Below, in pieces: positions 1 to 9,488 of a stretch of DNA of 64,000 nucleotides. Under the pieces are notes generated by a model. It saw only the letters and a program-made list of their open reading frames with translations. It did no database searches and was not told the DNA's origin. The stretch is from Bifidobacterium felsineum. GTDB lineage: Bacteria; Actinomycetota; Actinomycetes; Actinomycetales; Bifidobacteriaceae. The position numbers were made by a program, and so were the translations under genes. The stretch is taken from positions 186,001 through 250,000 of the forward strand of contig NZ_PEBJ01000003.1 of NCBI RefSeq assembly GCF_002802915.1. The letters run 5' to 3'. How positions within the stretch are numbered: the stretch's first letter is position 1; every line of letters starts with the position of its first letter.

Positions 1-2523
1 CGTATGGAGGTTGGCGCTGTGGTTGCCGCCACCCCGGCCGACCATGTACGCCGTGAGACCCCGGCTCCGGGCGACAAGATCATCCTGCTAGGTGGCCGCA
101 CCGGCCGCGACGGCATTGGTGGTGCCACCGGCGCTTCCAAGGCTCATAACGTGGAGTCTCTGGAGCTCGATGGCGCTGAGGTGCAGAAGGGTAACGCTCC
201 GGTGGAGCGCAAGCTGCAGCGTCTATTCCGCCGTGGTGATGCCTGCCGTCTGATCAAGCGCTGCAACGATTTCGGTGCCGGCGGCGTGTCTGTGGCGGTC
301 GGCGAGCTGGCTGACGGCCTGTACGTGGACCTGAACACCGTGCCGAAGAAGTACGAAGGACTGGACGGCACCGAGCTGGCCATCTCCGAATCCCAGGAAC
401 GTATGGCCGTGGACGTGGCCGCCGAGGATGTGGACGAGTTCCTCGGTTACGCCTGCGAGGAGAACCTCGAAGCCACCGTGATCGCCACCGTGACCGAGGA
501 TCCGCGCATGGTGATGACCTGGAACGGCGACGAGATCGTGAACCTCTCCCGCGAGTTCCTGGCCTCCAACGGTGCTTCCAAGCACCAGATCGTGCACGTC
601 GAGGCTCAGCAGGCATACGCCGTGCCGTCCGAATGGACCACCGGTTCTCTCTCCGATCGTTTCCATGCTCTGGTGACCAACCTCAATGTGGCCTCCAACA
701 AGGGTCTGTCCGAGCGTTTCGATTCCACCATCGGTGCCGGCACTGTGCTGATGCCGTTCGGCGGCGTCAAGCAGCTCACACCGAACGAGGCTATGGTGGC
801 CAAGTTCCCGGTGTTCGGTGAGACCACCACTGCCTCCGCGATGGCTTGGGGCTTCAACCCGTACATCATGGAGAAGAACCAGTTCACCGGCGCTTACCTG
901 TCCGTGGTCGAGTCGCTGGCCAAGCTGGTGGCCGCTGGCTTCGAACATGAGAAGGCATATCTGAGCTTCCAGGAGTACTTCGAGAAGCTGCGCGACGAGC
1001 CGGAACGTTGGGGCAAGCCGACCGCCGCCGTGCTTGGCGCTTTGATGGCTCAGGTTGATCTGGGCGCTGGCGCCATCGGCGGTAAGGATTCCATGTCCGG
1101 CTCCTTCGAGGATCTGGATGTGCCTCCGACGCTGATTTCCTTCGCTGTGGCCGTGGGCAACATGAAGCGCGCCACCTCCCCTGAGTTCAAGGGTGCTGGC
1201 CACCGCATCGTGCGTATCGCACCGCGTTACTTGGCCGATGGCTTGACTCCGGACAAGGATGCGCTGCTTGAGGCCTTCACACTGGTCGAGGAGCTCACCG
1301 ACTTCCACACGGCTCTGGCTGTTTCCACTCCGGGTTACGGCGGCACTGCCGAGGCCCTGTTCAAGATGACCGTAGGCAACGGCATCGGCGTGGACCTGAA
1401 CGATGGCATCACCGCCGACGATCTGTTCGCCCCGGCTTATGGCTCGTTCATTGTGGAGCTCAAGGACAACGAGAAGGTTCCGGCCGTCTCCAACCTGGTT
1501 GAGGTGAGCGAAATCGGTGTGACCACCGAAGCGTACGCATTCAGCGCCGCCGGCGAGACCATCGACTTGGCCGAGCTGCAGAACGCTTGGGAGGGTGGCA
1601 TCGAGTCCGTGTTCCCGTACCGTTCCAAGGGTGCTGAGAAGGGCCAGACTGTGGAGACCGTCGACTTCCATGCTGAGACCGCTGGCGTGAAGAAGACCGT
1701 GTACACGGGTGCCGGCGTGGCCAAGCCGCGTGTCATCATCCCGGTGTTCCCGGGCAACAACTGCGAATACGATTCCGCCGCCGCCTTCGAGCGTGCCGGT
1801 GCCGAAGCCCACACGCTGGTGATCAACAACCTGACCCCGGCTGCCGTGGCTGAATCCACCGCCGCTCTGGTCGAGGAGATTAACAAAAGCCAGATCGTGA
1901 TGATTCCTGGTGGCTTCTCCGGTGGCGATGAGCCGGATGGTTCCGCCAAGTTCATCACCGCGTTCTTCCGCGCTCCGGCCGTGACCGAGGCCGTGCGCGA
2001 CCTGCTGAAGAACCGCGATGGCCTGATGCTCGGCATCTGCAACGGCTTCCAGGCTCTCATCAAGCTAGGTCTGGTACCGTTCGGCGACATCGTGCCGATG
2101 ACCGCTGAATGCCCGACGCTGACGTTCAACACCATCGGCCGCCACCAGAGCCGTCTGGTGCGCACGCGCGTGGCCTCCGACCTGTCCCCGTGGCTGGCCA
2201 AGACCTCCGTAGGTGATGTGCATACCGTGGCCATCTCCCACGGTGAGGGCCGTTTCGTGGCCTCCGACGAGGTGCTGGCTCAGCTCAAGGCCAATGGCCA
2301 GATTGCCACCCAGTACGTGAACGAGGCGGGCGTGCCCGGCATGGACCTCGATGTGAACCCGAACGGTTCGCTCCTGGCCATTGAAGGCATCACCAGCCCG
2401 GACGGCCGCGTGTTCGGCAAGATGGGCCACTCCGAGCGTTCCGGCAACGGCCTGTACGTGAACGTGCCCGGCGACAAGTACCAGCCGATCTTCGAGGCCG
2501 GCGTGGAATACTTCGCCGCATGA
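1..2523 (+). CDS. purL: Phosphoribosylformylglycinamidine synthase, C-terminal two thirds (5' end outside window)
   Basis: This enzyme carries out the ATP- and glutamine-dependent conversion of FGAR to FGAM, the fourth step of purine synthesis, in the cytoplasm. The reading frame is open from base 1, so the gene is cut by the window edge; 840 codons remain of a family usually near 1,240 residues in the long single-chain form. The synthetase part carries GGKDSMSGSFEDLD, and the C-terminal glutaminase domain carries PGGFSGGDEPDG and the nucleophile cysteine in LGICNGFQ. The end HSERSGNGLYVN is typical of the long form. A clean intrinsic terminator follows 40 bases after the stop. The identification is secure; only the N-terminus is unseen. 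Confidence 0.97.
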   Translation, partial: RMEVGAVVAATPADHVRRETPAPGDKIILLGGRTGRDGIGGATGASKAHNVESLELDGAEVQKGNAPVERKLQRLFRRGDACRLIKRCNDFGAGGVSVAVGELADGLYVDLNTVPKKYEGLDGTELAISESQERMAVDVAAEDVDEFLGYACEENLEATVIATVTEDPRMVMTWNGDEIVNLSREFLASNGASKHQIVHVEAQQAYAVPSEWTTGSLSDRFHALVTNLNVASNKGLSERFDSTIGAGTVLMPFGGVKQLTPNEAMVAKFPVFGETTTASAMAWGFNPYIMEKNQFTGAYLSVVESLAKLVAAGFEHEKAYLSFQEYFEKLRDEPERWGKPTAAVLGALMAQVDLGAGAIGGKDSMSGSFEDLDVPPTLISFAVAVGNMKRATSPEFKGAGHRIVRIAPRYLADGLTPDKDALLEAFTLVEELTDFHTALAVSTPGYGGTAEALFKMTVGNGIGVDLNDGITADDLFAPAYGSFIVELKDNEKVPAVSNLVEVSEIGVTTEAYAFSAAGETIDLAELQNAWEGGIESVFPYRSKGAEKGQTVETVDFHAETAGVKKTVYTGAGVAKPRVIIPVFPGNNCEYDSAAAFERAGAEAHTLVINNLTPAAVAESTAALVEEINKSQIVMIPGGFSGGDEPDGSAKFITAFFRAPAVTEAVRDLLKNRDGLMLGICNGFQALIKLGLVPFGDIVPMTAECPTLTFNTIGRHQSRLVRTRVASDLSPWLAKTSVGDVHTVAISHGEGRFVASDEVLAQLKANGQIATQYVNEAGVPGMDLDVNPNGSLLAIEGITSPDGRVFGKMGHSERSGNGLYVNVPGDKYQPIFEAGVEYFAA

Positions 2524-2562
2524 TTGTTCATCCACTAGACGCAATCGAATAAATCTAGTATC

Positions 2563-2590
2563 GGGGAGGTCTTCGGACCTCCCCTTTCTT
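2563..2590 (+). terminator. Intrinsic terminator of purL
   Basis: A perfect 9-bp stem (2563-2571 with 2576-2584) closed by a TTCG tetraloop is followed by TTTCTT. It lies 40 bases after the purL stop and separates purL from the glycosylase gene. Confidence 0.9.
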
Positions 2591-2639
2591 GTAGTTGTTG
2601 AAACTTCTGATCAGTCATAGCGACCATAAGATAGCTGGT

Positions 2640-3203
2640 ATGAACACATCGACCAAGCAGCTCACTCATGTGGAACATGAGTTCGGACCAGTGTGGAACA
2701 GCGAATCGAGAATCCTGATTCTCGGGTCAATGCCAAGCCCGAAATCTCGCGAAGCAGCGTTCTATTACATGCATCCGCGCAATCGGTTCTGGCCGGTGAT
2801 GGAAGCATTGTTCGCCGAACCCACTGATCTGACCGATCGTGCCGGAGATACCCCGGAATCTCGCTGCGATTTTGCCTTGCAGCACGGCATTGCTCTGTGG
2901 GATGTCATCGCCTCCTGCGATATCACCGGAGCGAGCGACGCAAGTATTCGCAACGCCATACCCAACGACTTGGTTCCGATGCTGCATAGCACTCCGATAT
3001 CGCATATTTTCACTACCGGCGCGAAAGCCGCACAGCTGTATCGCAAACTGATTGCACCGAATCTGGCCGCCGCCGGCATCGATATTGGCATGACACCGCT
3101 GCCGTCCACCAGTCCGGCCAATGCTGCGATGCGTTTGCCGGACCTGATCGCTGCTTATCGTAATGCCTTTCGCGCCGCCGGCGTATCAGTGAACATGAGA
3201 TGA
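2640..3203 (+). CDS. DNA-deoxyinosine (hypoxanthine) glycosylase-like protein of the uracil-DNA glycosylase superfamily
   Basis: The protein of 187 residues resembles family 6 (HDG) of the uracil-DNA glycosylase superfamily, which excises deaminated bases. The visible signature is ILGSMPSPKSREAAFYYMHP followed by RNRFWPVM near the N-terminus, and a second loop, LPSTSPANA, near the C-terminus that matches the substrate-binding segment of the superfamily. I chose the ATG at 2640; a TTG 15 codons upstream is also open but would start just inside the end of the purL terminator. No strong ribosome site is visible for either start. It stands alone after a terminator, so it is probably transcribed by itself. 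The exact base specificity cannot be read from the sequence. Confidence 0.8.
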   Translation: MNTSTKQLTHVEHEFGPVWNSESRILILGSMPSPKSREAAFYYMHPRNRFWPVMEALFAEPTDLTDRAGDTPESRCDFALQHGIALWDVIASCDITGASDASIRNAIPNDLVPMLHSTPISHIFTTGAKAAQLYRKLIAPNLAAAGIDIGMTPLPSTSPANAAMRLPDLIAAYRNAFRAAGVSVNMR

Positions 3204-3277
3204 GCTAGTCCGGCAAATCCTTGCAAATTCCAGTAAGCCTCGGCTCACAGGATTGGCTCAGGAGTAGATTGGGTAGC

Positions 3278-4480
3278 ATGACTCAGCCAACTGTGATTGA
3301 CAACAATGGTTATGCAACTGTACTTACTGGCGGTTTTGGAAGTATCCGCGGCTCAAATTGCCCAGGTATAGAAACATTGGAGATTTTTGTCTCGACAGCA
3401 AACGATGGCAACAGCGCTCCTTCTGTCGCACTTCACAAAGCGGGCGTGCTGGCCGACGTGCCCTCCCCCACGTGGATCGAGCGTGATGGTGATCGGCTAT
3501 ACGCCGTATTGGAAGACACCAATGAGGTGGCCGCATTCCACATTGATGTTCTGGAGGCTATTGGTCAGGGCGCCCACACTGCTGCCGGGCTCCATCTCAC
3601 CGAGCTTTCTCGCGTGGCAGCGCAGGGTGAAAGCCCCACTCACGCTGTAATTGCCGTTGATGATCTTGGAGCAAAACATCTGATTGTGGCCAACTACGCG
3701 GATGGGCATGTCTGCGTGTATCCGATCGCCGACAATGGGGCGGTACTTGATGCCGCACAGGTTATGGCAGGTGAAGGTCATGGCCCGCTGCCTGCTCAGG
3801 AAGGACCTCATGCGCATTGGATTCTTCCTCTGCCGGATGGCCGTGTGTTATCTACTGATTTGGGTGCGGACCGCATTTATGTGCATCACTGGGAGTCCGG
3901 CCAATTGATGCGTGACAGTGCTGTACAGCTGGCGCCCGGCACCGGCCCGCGCGATATACATCTACTGCCGGTAGCCGACAACACCACTGCGCACGACTGG
4001 CGCGTGGCGGTAGTCGGCGAGTGGGGCAATACGGTCACATTGCTTGGCCCTGCTGCCGACGCAGACACACCTATCGATATCCAGGTATTGCAAACCATTG
4101 AGCTAGGCGGAGATCCGATCGACCAGGCGGCATCACTGGCTTTTGTGCCTCGGCGTTCGCTGCGGTCTGATGACGCTGCGGCAAGCGAGATTTCAGGAGT
4201 TGCTTATGTTGGACTTCGCGGTTCGGAACGCATCGTGGCGTTGGGTTGGGATGGAGAACAGCTGCATCGTTTGGCTCCAACCAGTGAACATAGCTGGCAG
4301 GGCCGAGGCATTGATTGTGGCGGCAGTCGCCCACGCCATATTCTGCCGCTCGGCAATCTACTGTTGGTAGCGAATGAGGTTTCCAATAATGTGACCGTAT
4401 TCCAGCTTGATACAGATGGCATGCCAACCCGCGTTGCGGACCTGTCTTCCGGCTCGCCCACCGTATTCGTGCAGCTCTAG
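3278..4480 (+). CDS. Lactonase family (7-bladed beta-propeller) protein
   Basis: About 400 residues, matching the 6-phosphogluconolactonase-type propeller family (lactonase, PF10282). Repeated blade sequences are visible, for example GEGHGPLPAQEGPHAHWILP, then DLGADRIYVHHW, VVGEWGNTVTLLG, and a last blade SRPRHILPLGNLLLVANEVS. No signal peptide is seen, so it is probably cytoplasmic. The start is ambiguous: GGAG at 3261 is 4 bases before a TTG at 3269 and 13 bases before the ATG at 3278. Many members of this family have no tested activity, so a role in the pentose phosphate pathway is only a possibility. Bifidobacteria use the fructose-6-phosphate phosphoketolase shunt, which makes a different sugar lactone equally likely. 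Confidence 0.8.
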   Translation: MTQPTVIDNNGYATVLTGGFGSIRGSNCPGIETLEIFVSTANDGNSAPSVALHKAGVLADVPSPTWIERDGDRLYAVLEDTNEVAAFHIDVLEAIGQGAHTAAGLHLTELSRVAAQGESPTHAVIAVDDLGAKHLIVANYADGHVCVYPIADNGAVLDAAQVMAGEGHGPLPAQEGPHAHWILPLPDGRVLSTDLGADRIYVHHWESGQLMRDSAVQLAPGTGPRDIHLLPVADNTTAHDWRVAVVGEWGNTVTLLGPAADADTPIDIQVLQTIELGGDPIDQAASLAFVPRRSLRSDDAAASEISGVAYVGLRGSERIVALGWDGEQLHRLAPTSEHSWQGRGIDCGGSRPRHILPLGNLLLVANEVSNNVTVFQLDTDGMPTRVADLSSGSPTVFVQL

Positions 4481-4783
4481 CGCTATCGGTCCGCTGCAGC
4501 ACCGTTGCGAGTTCCCAGCAATCCGGTGTTGAACGGTTTGCTGAAAGCTGTTCAACACCGAATTGCCAGAAGGCGACACACTCAGATCTTCTTCACGGAT
4601 CATTCTCGGGATTGCGACACGGCTATTGGCACGCGATTTGCGTTCAAGTGTGGTTGAACTGTTTCAATGTGAATTGTTAACGCTCACGGGAATACCGTGA
4701 TATTATCGATAAATGGCATGTGCGAGCATGGAAAGCCTACCGCAAACCATGGGCCGCACCTACACAGCAACGAAGGAGCAACA
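4481..4783. other. Non-coding gap with inverted repeats and the aldo/keto reductase promoter region
   Basis: No gene is visible here. It holds an 11-bp perfect inverted repeat (4524-4534 with 4550-4560, 15-base loop, no T run), a second short palindrome GTTCAAGTGTGGTTGAAC (4642-4659), and a CACGG...CCGTG palindrome (4685-4699). The first two share the GTTCAA half-site, so they could be operator copies rather than terminators. Confidence 0.5.
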
Positions 4784-5761
4784 ATGAAGTATCGCAGCGT
4801 TGGCAAGTCCGGTCTGAAAATCAGCGAGGTTGCACTGGGCAGCTGGGTCACCGACCTCAAAGGCACCGCTGCCGAGGACGTGGCCAAGCAGACCGTGAAG
4901 CTGGCTTATGACAGCGGCGTCAACTTCTTCGATTGCGCCGATGCCTACTCAGGCGGCGCAGCGGAGCGATTCCTCGGCGAAGTGCTGAAGGAATACCCAC
5001 GCAAGGAACTGGTGATCTCCAGCAAGGTCTTCTTCCCCACCGGCGAAGGCGTGAATGATCGCGGGCTTTCCCGCAAGCACATCTTCGAAAGCATCGACCA
5101 GACCTTGAAGAACATGCAGCTCGATTATCTGGACATGTACTTCTGCCACCGTTTCGACGAGACCACCGACCTGACCGAAACCCTTCGCGCCATGAGCGAC
5201 CTCGTAGCCCAAGGCAAGGTGCTCTACTACGGCGTTTCCGAAGAGTGGGGCTCCGCTCGTCTGGAAGAGGCACAGCGCATCATCGACCGCTACAACCTCT
5301 ACCCGATCACCGTGGTTCAGCCGCAGTACAACCTGAACGACCGTTACATCGAGCATGAGATCATGGGCACCTGCCGCAAGCTCGGCATCGGTATCACTAC
5401 GTTCTCCCCGCTCGCCCAGGGCCTCTTGACCGGCAAGTACCGCAAGGGTCAGCCGCTGCCGGCCGGCTCCCGCGCCACCTGGCAGTCCGACCACCAGATC
5501 AACGACCTGCTGACCGATGAGAACCTCGACAAGGTCGAGCAGCTGCGCAAGGTGGCCGACGAGCTCGGCACCAACCTGCCAATTCTCTCGATGGCCTGGA
5601 TCCTGCAGCACCCGGAAATCAGCTGCGTCATCGCCGGCGCCTCCAAGCCGAGCCAGCTGGAGAACAACATGAAGGCCTCCGGCTTCGAGATTCCGGCTGA
5701 CGCCATGGCCGAAATCGACAAGATCACCGGCTTCCACCGCTTCGAGCGTCACGTGGGCTGA
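4784..5761 (+). CDS. Aldo/keto reductase (K+ channel beta-subunit-like)
   Basis: An NADPH-dependent carbonyl reductase of 325 residues, cytoplasmic. The TIM-barrel family residues are visible: FFDCADAYSGGAAERFLGE supplies the catalytic Asp and Tyr, VISSKVFF the Lys, and YFCHRFDE the His region. A C-terminal cofactor loop is seen as VIAGASKPSQLENNMKA. The subgroup resembles the voltage-gated potassium channel beta subunit (Kvbeta/YghZ-like) rather than xylose reductases. The ATG at 4784 is preceded by GAAGGAG at a good distance; an upstream in-frame ATG at 4718 lacks such a site. Physiological substrate unknown. A strong terminator follows inside the end of the convergent gene. Confidence 0.9.
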   Translation: MKYRSVGKSGLKISEVALGSWVTDLKGTAAEDVAKQTVKLAYDSGVNFFDCADAYSGGAAERFLGEVLKEYPRKELVISSKVFFPTGEGVNDRGLSRKHIFESIDQTLKNMQLDYLDMYFCHRFDETTDLTETLRAMSDLVAQGKVLYYGVSEEWGSARLEEAQRIIDRYNLYPITVVQPQYNLNDRYIEHEIMGTCRKLGIGITTFSPLAQGLLTGKYRKGQPLPAGSRATWQSDHQINDLLTDENLDKVEQLRKVADELGTNLPILSMAWILQHPEISCVIAGASKPSQLENNMKASGFEIPADAMAEIDKITGFHRFERHVG

Positions 5762-5773
5762 CAGCCCGCCGCA

Positions 5774-5992
5774 TTACGCGCCGAAATCGCTATCGCCTTG
5801 CGCTTCCGCCACGGCGATGGCGGTTTCGGCGCTTTTTGCCGTCTGCTCGAGCACCTGCTCATATCCCGTTAGCGCCGCAAACGGCATGAACTGCGCAGCG
5901 CGTTTGCTTCGCAGCATCTGCGGATGTCTGCGCGACACATGGTGAGGCATGTTGATGATGTCATCATATTCGTGGGTTTCCTTCAATGTCAT
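5774..5992 (-). CDS. Small YolD-like protein partnered with the Y-family polymerase
   Basis: 72 residues containing YDDIINMPHHVSRRHPQM and the RAAQFMPFAALTGYE block. Small proteins of this type accompany UmuC/ImuB-like polymerases in many Firmicutes and resemble the YolD family. It starts inside the stop of the polymerase gene (ATGA overlap, 5989-5992), so the two are translationally coupled and presumably share the SOS promoter. Its function is not established here; a regulatory or accessory role for the polymerase is inferred from the coupling. The last 20 codons lie within the terminator of the convergent aldo/keto reductase. Confidence 0.8.
   Translation of the reverse strand: MTLKETHEYDDIINMPHHVSRRHPQMLRSKRAAQFMPFAALTGYEQVLEQTAKSAETAIAVAEAQGDSDFGA
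5778..5837 (+). terminator. Intrinsic terminator of the aldo/keto reductase, embedded in a coding region
   Basis: A 20-bp stem with two mismatches (5778-5797 with 5813-5832) is followed by five T. It lies inside the 3' coding part of the convergent YolD-like gene. Confidence 0.8.
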
Positions 5993-7620
5993 GCGCGATG
6001 GCCTCCGATTTGTCCATTACGTTCTATGCCGGTAGCCCCTTTCTCCATATTCATGGCTTTCACCACGGCGTTTTTGCCGAAACGTTGTTTGATATCGAGC
6101 AGCGTTTGCTCAATGGTTCCGCCACGCTCAGTCCGATCGTCTGCATCAGCACCAACCTGTACCGGCATTACGGTATCGACTTCCCGGCATTGCCCCGGCT
6201 CCGCATTGGTTTCGAGGCCCGGTCCCGTTTGTTCGAACAGATCAAGCTGCTCATATCGCTTACCAGCCGCAAGTTCTGTCGGTGTGGCTATATCATCGGC
6301 AATCACCGTGATGCGCCGCACCAATAGCAACGGGTTCGCAATGCGCTCAAAGAGCAACGCCATTGCTTTGCGAATATGTTCCGCGGATGCTGTGTAATCC
6401 TCTAATCCAATGGAGCCGACCGCAGGCTTGGGCACTTTTCGCCCATAATGGTCATAGGCGACCGGCCCTTTATATTCCTTGGCCGCACGAGACGCCAACG
6501 CCCGCATGACAGAATCCTCGCAATCATCGAGCTTTCGTGCATCAAGACTGCCGATGTCATAGCCGACAACCAGCGTGAGTCGATTGGTTTTGACCCCTTT
6601 GCCCACCAAATCAAGCGCGAGCGCATCCGCCATCTCCTTAGTGATCAACTGAGCCGTGCGAAACACAGCCGGCCCAGTCAACACCTGACCGATGCTGGTA
6701 CTGTGCGCCTCCGGCTCATAGGCCTTGATATCCGCAATCGTGCACGGCTCCCAGCCCCACGCATGATCGATAAGCAGCTCCGCGTTCACGCCGAACATGC
6801 GGTACAGCAGATCCTCGTTGTAATAATCCGACGCACGGCCTATGGAACACCGCGCGATATCACCCATGGTCAGTAACCCGATTTTCTCCAGCTTGCGCGC
6901 ATAACCGCGCCCCACCCGCCAGAAATCCTTCAACGGGCGATGATTCCATAGCAATCGTCGGTATGACATCTCATCCAGTTCGGCGACGCGCACGCCATCC
7001 CCATCGGCAGGCATATGCTTGGCCACGATATCCATCGCCACTTTGGCCAGATACATATTGGTGCCGATGCCCGCCGTAGCCGTGATACCGGTTTCGGCAA
7101 GAATGTCCCGCACAATGGACCTGGCCATCTCATGCGGCGTCATACGCAACGCACGTAGATATGGCGTGGCGTCGATGAACACTTCGTCAATCGAGTAGAC
7201 ATGAATGTCTTCAGGCGCAGCATATTTCAGATAAATGCCGTAAATTCGGCCGCTGACCTCCATATAGTGCGCCATGCGTGGAGGCGCGATAAGCATGGTG
7301 GCTTTCAGTCTTGGATCAGCAGCCAGTTCGCGAGCGCGATATGACTCACCCACAAGCCGGCCACCTGGGGCATGAACCGCTCGCTCCATATTGACTTGAG
7401 CCAACCGCTGCTTGGCTTCGAATAAACGAGGCCGCCCAGGAATGCCGTACGCCTTCAGCGACGGAGAGACGGCCAAACAAATGGTCTTATCAGTGCGGGT
7501 TTCATCCGCCACCACCAGATGCGTGGTCAGCGGGTCCAGTCTTCGCGCCGCACATTCCACGGAGGCATAGAAGGACTTCAGATCAATGGCCAGATATATA
7601 TGGTCATGCCGGGCACCCAT
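5989..7620 (-). CDS. Y-family DNA polymerase (UmuC/ImuB-like translesion enzyme)
   Basis: A protein of 543 residues for translesion synthesis or DNA damage tolerance. The palm begins IYLAIDLKSFYASVECA, giving the first metal-binding Asp. The catalytic SIDEVFID motif is at about residue 143, followed by GIGTNMYLAKVAMD. The C-terminal part (from about residue 360) is the less conserved little-finger region. The start was set at the ATG 7620 because AAGGAGGT sits just upstream of it, inside the longer open frame. A LexA-type SOS box lies 49 bases upstream. The gene is longer than DinB (about 350-400 residues) and fits the UmuC-like group of Gram-positive bacteria. It is coupled to a small YolD-like gene. 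Confidence 0.92.
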   Translation of the reverse strand: MGARHDHIYLAIDLKSFYASVECAARRLDPLTTHLVVADETRTDKTICLAVSPSLKAYGIPGRPRLFEAKQRLAQVNMERAVHAPGGRLVGESYRARELAADPRLKATMLIAPPRMAHYMEVSGRIYGIYLKYAAPEDIHVYSIDEVFIDATPYLRALRMTPHEMARSIVRDILAETGITATAGIGTNMYLAKVAMDIVAKHMPADGDGVRVAELDEMSYRRLLWNHRPLKDFWRVGRGYARKLEKIGLLTMGDIARCSIGRASDYYNEDLLYRMFGVNAELLIDHAWGWEPCTIADIKAYEPEAHSTSIGQVLTGPAVFRTAQLITKEMADALALDLVGKGVKTNRLTLVVGYDIGSLDARKLDDCEDSVMRALASRAAKEYKGPVAYDHYGRKVPKPAVGSIGLEDYTASAEHIRKAMALLFERIANPLLLVRRITVIADDIATPTELAAGKRYEQLDLFEQTGPGLETNAEPGQCREVDTVMPVQVGADADDRTERGGTIEQTLLDIKQRFGKNAVVKAMNMEKGATGIERNGQIGGHRA

Positions 7621-7926
7621 GCCTACACCTCCTTCCATCAACAGCAGTTTCCATCATAGCAAAATAGTCGAACATTTGTTCGATGCACTGCAGCGAATCA
7701 TTCTCAATAAGAACCGTGCAAGAATTCGAAATCCCCAATCGAACACGCCGCTTCGATAAACCAAGGTATGCAGCCGTTATGCAATATGTGCGATTGTGCG
7801 AATCCGTTCGGTTTCCTCGCACAAATCGCCCGGCGCGTCAATCACTGCGGGAAGCCACGGTAATGTAGCCGCCGATTGGTAGGGTTAACAGGTAGTGAAT
7901 CCCCCTGCTTGAAAAGGAGCTTTGGC
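7621..7926. other. Divergent intergenic region between the SOS polymerase and purF
   Basis: It contains the SOS box on the left. On the right is an inverted repeat, GCGATTGTGCGA (7790-7801) with TCGCACAAATCGC (7817-7829), about 100 bases before purF. The repeat could be an operator or a leader hairpin for the purine operon. No riboswitch was recognised and no further gene is seen. Confidence 0.5.
7669..7682. promoter_or_regulatory. LexA (SOS) box
   Basis: CGAACATTTGTTCG is a perfect CGAAC-N4-GTTCG palindrome matching the Gram-positive/actinobacterial LexA consensus. It lies 49 bases upstream of the polymerase start, where it would cover the promoter. Confidence 0.9.
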
Positions 7927-9438
7927 TTGTCGGCTGAACTCGAAGACATTCATGAGGAATGTGGCATCTTCGGCGTATGGGGCCATCCCGACGCCGCCCG
8001 ACTCACCTATTTCGGCCTGCACGCACTGCAACACCGCGGCCAGGAAGGTGCCGGCATTGTCTCCAACGATCACGGCCGTCTCATCGGACACCGCGGACTC
8101 GGTCTGCTCACCCAGGTGTTCAGCGACGAGCGTGAAATCGAACGCTTGAAGGGCAATCGCGCCATTGGCCATGTGCGTTACGCCACGGCCGGCTCCGGCA
8201 CCACGGACAACATCCAGCCGTTCATCTTCCGTTTCCATGATGGCGATGTGGCCCTGTGCCACAACGGCAATCTGACGAATTGCCCGTCGCTTCGCCGCAA
8301 GCTTGAAGACGAAGGCGCGATCTTCCATTCGAATTCCGATACCGAAGTGCTCATGCACCTGATCCGCCGCTCCCTCCAGCGCACCTTCATGGACAAGCTC
8401 AAGGAGGCCCTGAACACGGTGCACGGCGGTTTCGCCTACCTGCTGATGACCGAAGACGCCATGATCGGCGCCCTCGACCCGAACGGCTTCCGCCCGCTCT
8501 CCCTCGGCAAGATGAAGAACGGCGCGTATGTGCTCGCTTCCGAAACCTGTGCCTTGGACGTTGTCGGCGCCGAACTGGTACGCAACATTCGCCCGGGTGA
8601 AATCGTGGTGGTCAGCGACCACGGCTACAAGATCATTCAGTACACCAACAACACGCAGCTGGCCATCTGCTCGATGGAATACATCTACTTCGCCCGCCCG
8701 GATTCCGATATCTACGGCGTCAACGTGCATTCCGCCCGCAAGCGTATGGGCGCACGTCTGGCCGCCGAATCCCCGGTGGATGCCGACATGGTCATCGGCG
8801 TGCCGAATTCCTCCCTTTCCGCCGCCTCCGGCTATGCGGAAGCCGCCGGACTGCCCAACGAAATGGGTCTGATTAAGAACCAGTACGTGGCCCGCACCTT
8901 CATCCAGCCCACGCAGGAGCTGCGCGAACAAGGCGTGCGCATGAAGCTTTCCGCCGTGCGCGGCGTAGTCAAGGGCAAGCGCGTCATCGTCATCGATGAT
9001 TCCATCGTGCGCGGCACCACCTCCAAGCGCATCGTGCAGTTGCTCAAGGAAGCCGGTGCGGCTGAAGTGCACATGCGTATCAGCTCCCCGCCGCTCAAGT
9101 ACCCCTGCTTCTACGGCATCGACATCTCCACTACGAAGGAACTCATCGCCGCCAAGATGAGCGTGGAAGAAATCCGCGACTACATCGGCGCCGACTCTTT
9201 GGCCTACCTTTCCCTCGACGGATTGGTGGAATCCATCGGCCTGAACGCCGACGCACCCTATGGTGGTCTGTGCGTGGCCTACTTCAATGGCGACTACCCC
9301 ACCGCTCTCGATGATTATGAGGCCGACTTCCTGAAGTCGCTCACTCCGGAAGACCGCGTTCGTCTGCCTGAATTCGCACTGTACAAGAGCAAGTACATCG
9401 GCAACGAATACAACACCGTGCAGCCCGAAAACGAATAG
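7927..9438 (+). CDS. purF: Amidophosphoribosyltransferase
   Basis: It catalyses the committed step of purine synthesis, PRPP plus glutamine to phosphoribosylamine. The protein has 503 residues. The N-terminal glutaminase nucleophile is the Cys in EECGIFGV (residue 12), exposed after removal of an 11-residue propeptide as in the B. subtilis type. [13 protein letters not shown] and the PRPP-binding [18 protein letters not shown] are both present. The TTG at 7927 was chosen because AAGGAG ends 7 bases before it; the open frame continues upstream only weakly. The family can carry a 4Fe-4S cluster; the C-terminal Cys residues seen around [13 protein letters not shown] and GGLCVAYF support that. 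It is first in a purF-purM-purD run. Confidence 0.97.
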   Translation: MSAELEDIHEECGIFGVWGHPDAARLTYFGLHALQHRGQEGAGIVSNDHGRLIGHRGLGLLTQVFSDEREIERLKGNRAIGHVRYATAGSGTTDNIQPFIFRFHDGDVALCHNGNLTNCPSLRRKLEDEGAIFHSNSDTEVLMHLIRRSLQRTFMDKLKEALNTVHGGFAYLLMTEDAMIGALDPNGFRPLSLGKMKNGAYVLASETCALDVVGAELVRNIRPGEIVVVSDHGYKIIQYTNNTQLAICSMEYIYFARPDSDIYGVNVHSARKRMGARLAAESPVDADMVIGVPNSSLSAASGYAEAAGLPNEMGLIKNQYVARTFIQPTQELREQGVRMKLSAVRGVVKGKRVIVIDDSIVRGTTSKRIVQLLKEAGAAEVHMRISSPPLKYPCFYGIDISTTKELIAAKMSVEEIRDYIGADSLAYLSLDGLVESIGLNADAPYGGLCVAYFNGDYPTALDDYEADFLKSLTPEDRVRLPEFALYKSKYIGNEYNTVQPENE

Positions 9439-9488
9439 AACAACAGCAAACAGCTCAAGCCCAAATACGTATAAAGAAAGGCCCTTTC

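Noticed and set aside
223..1812. 529-codon frame antisense to purL
   Set aside because: A shadow of purL codon bias; no motif, no ribosome site.
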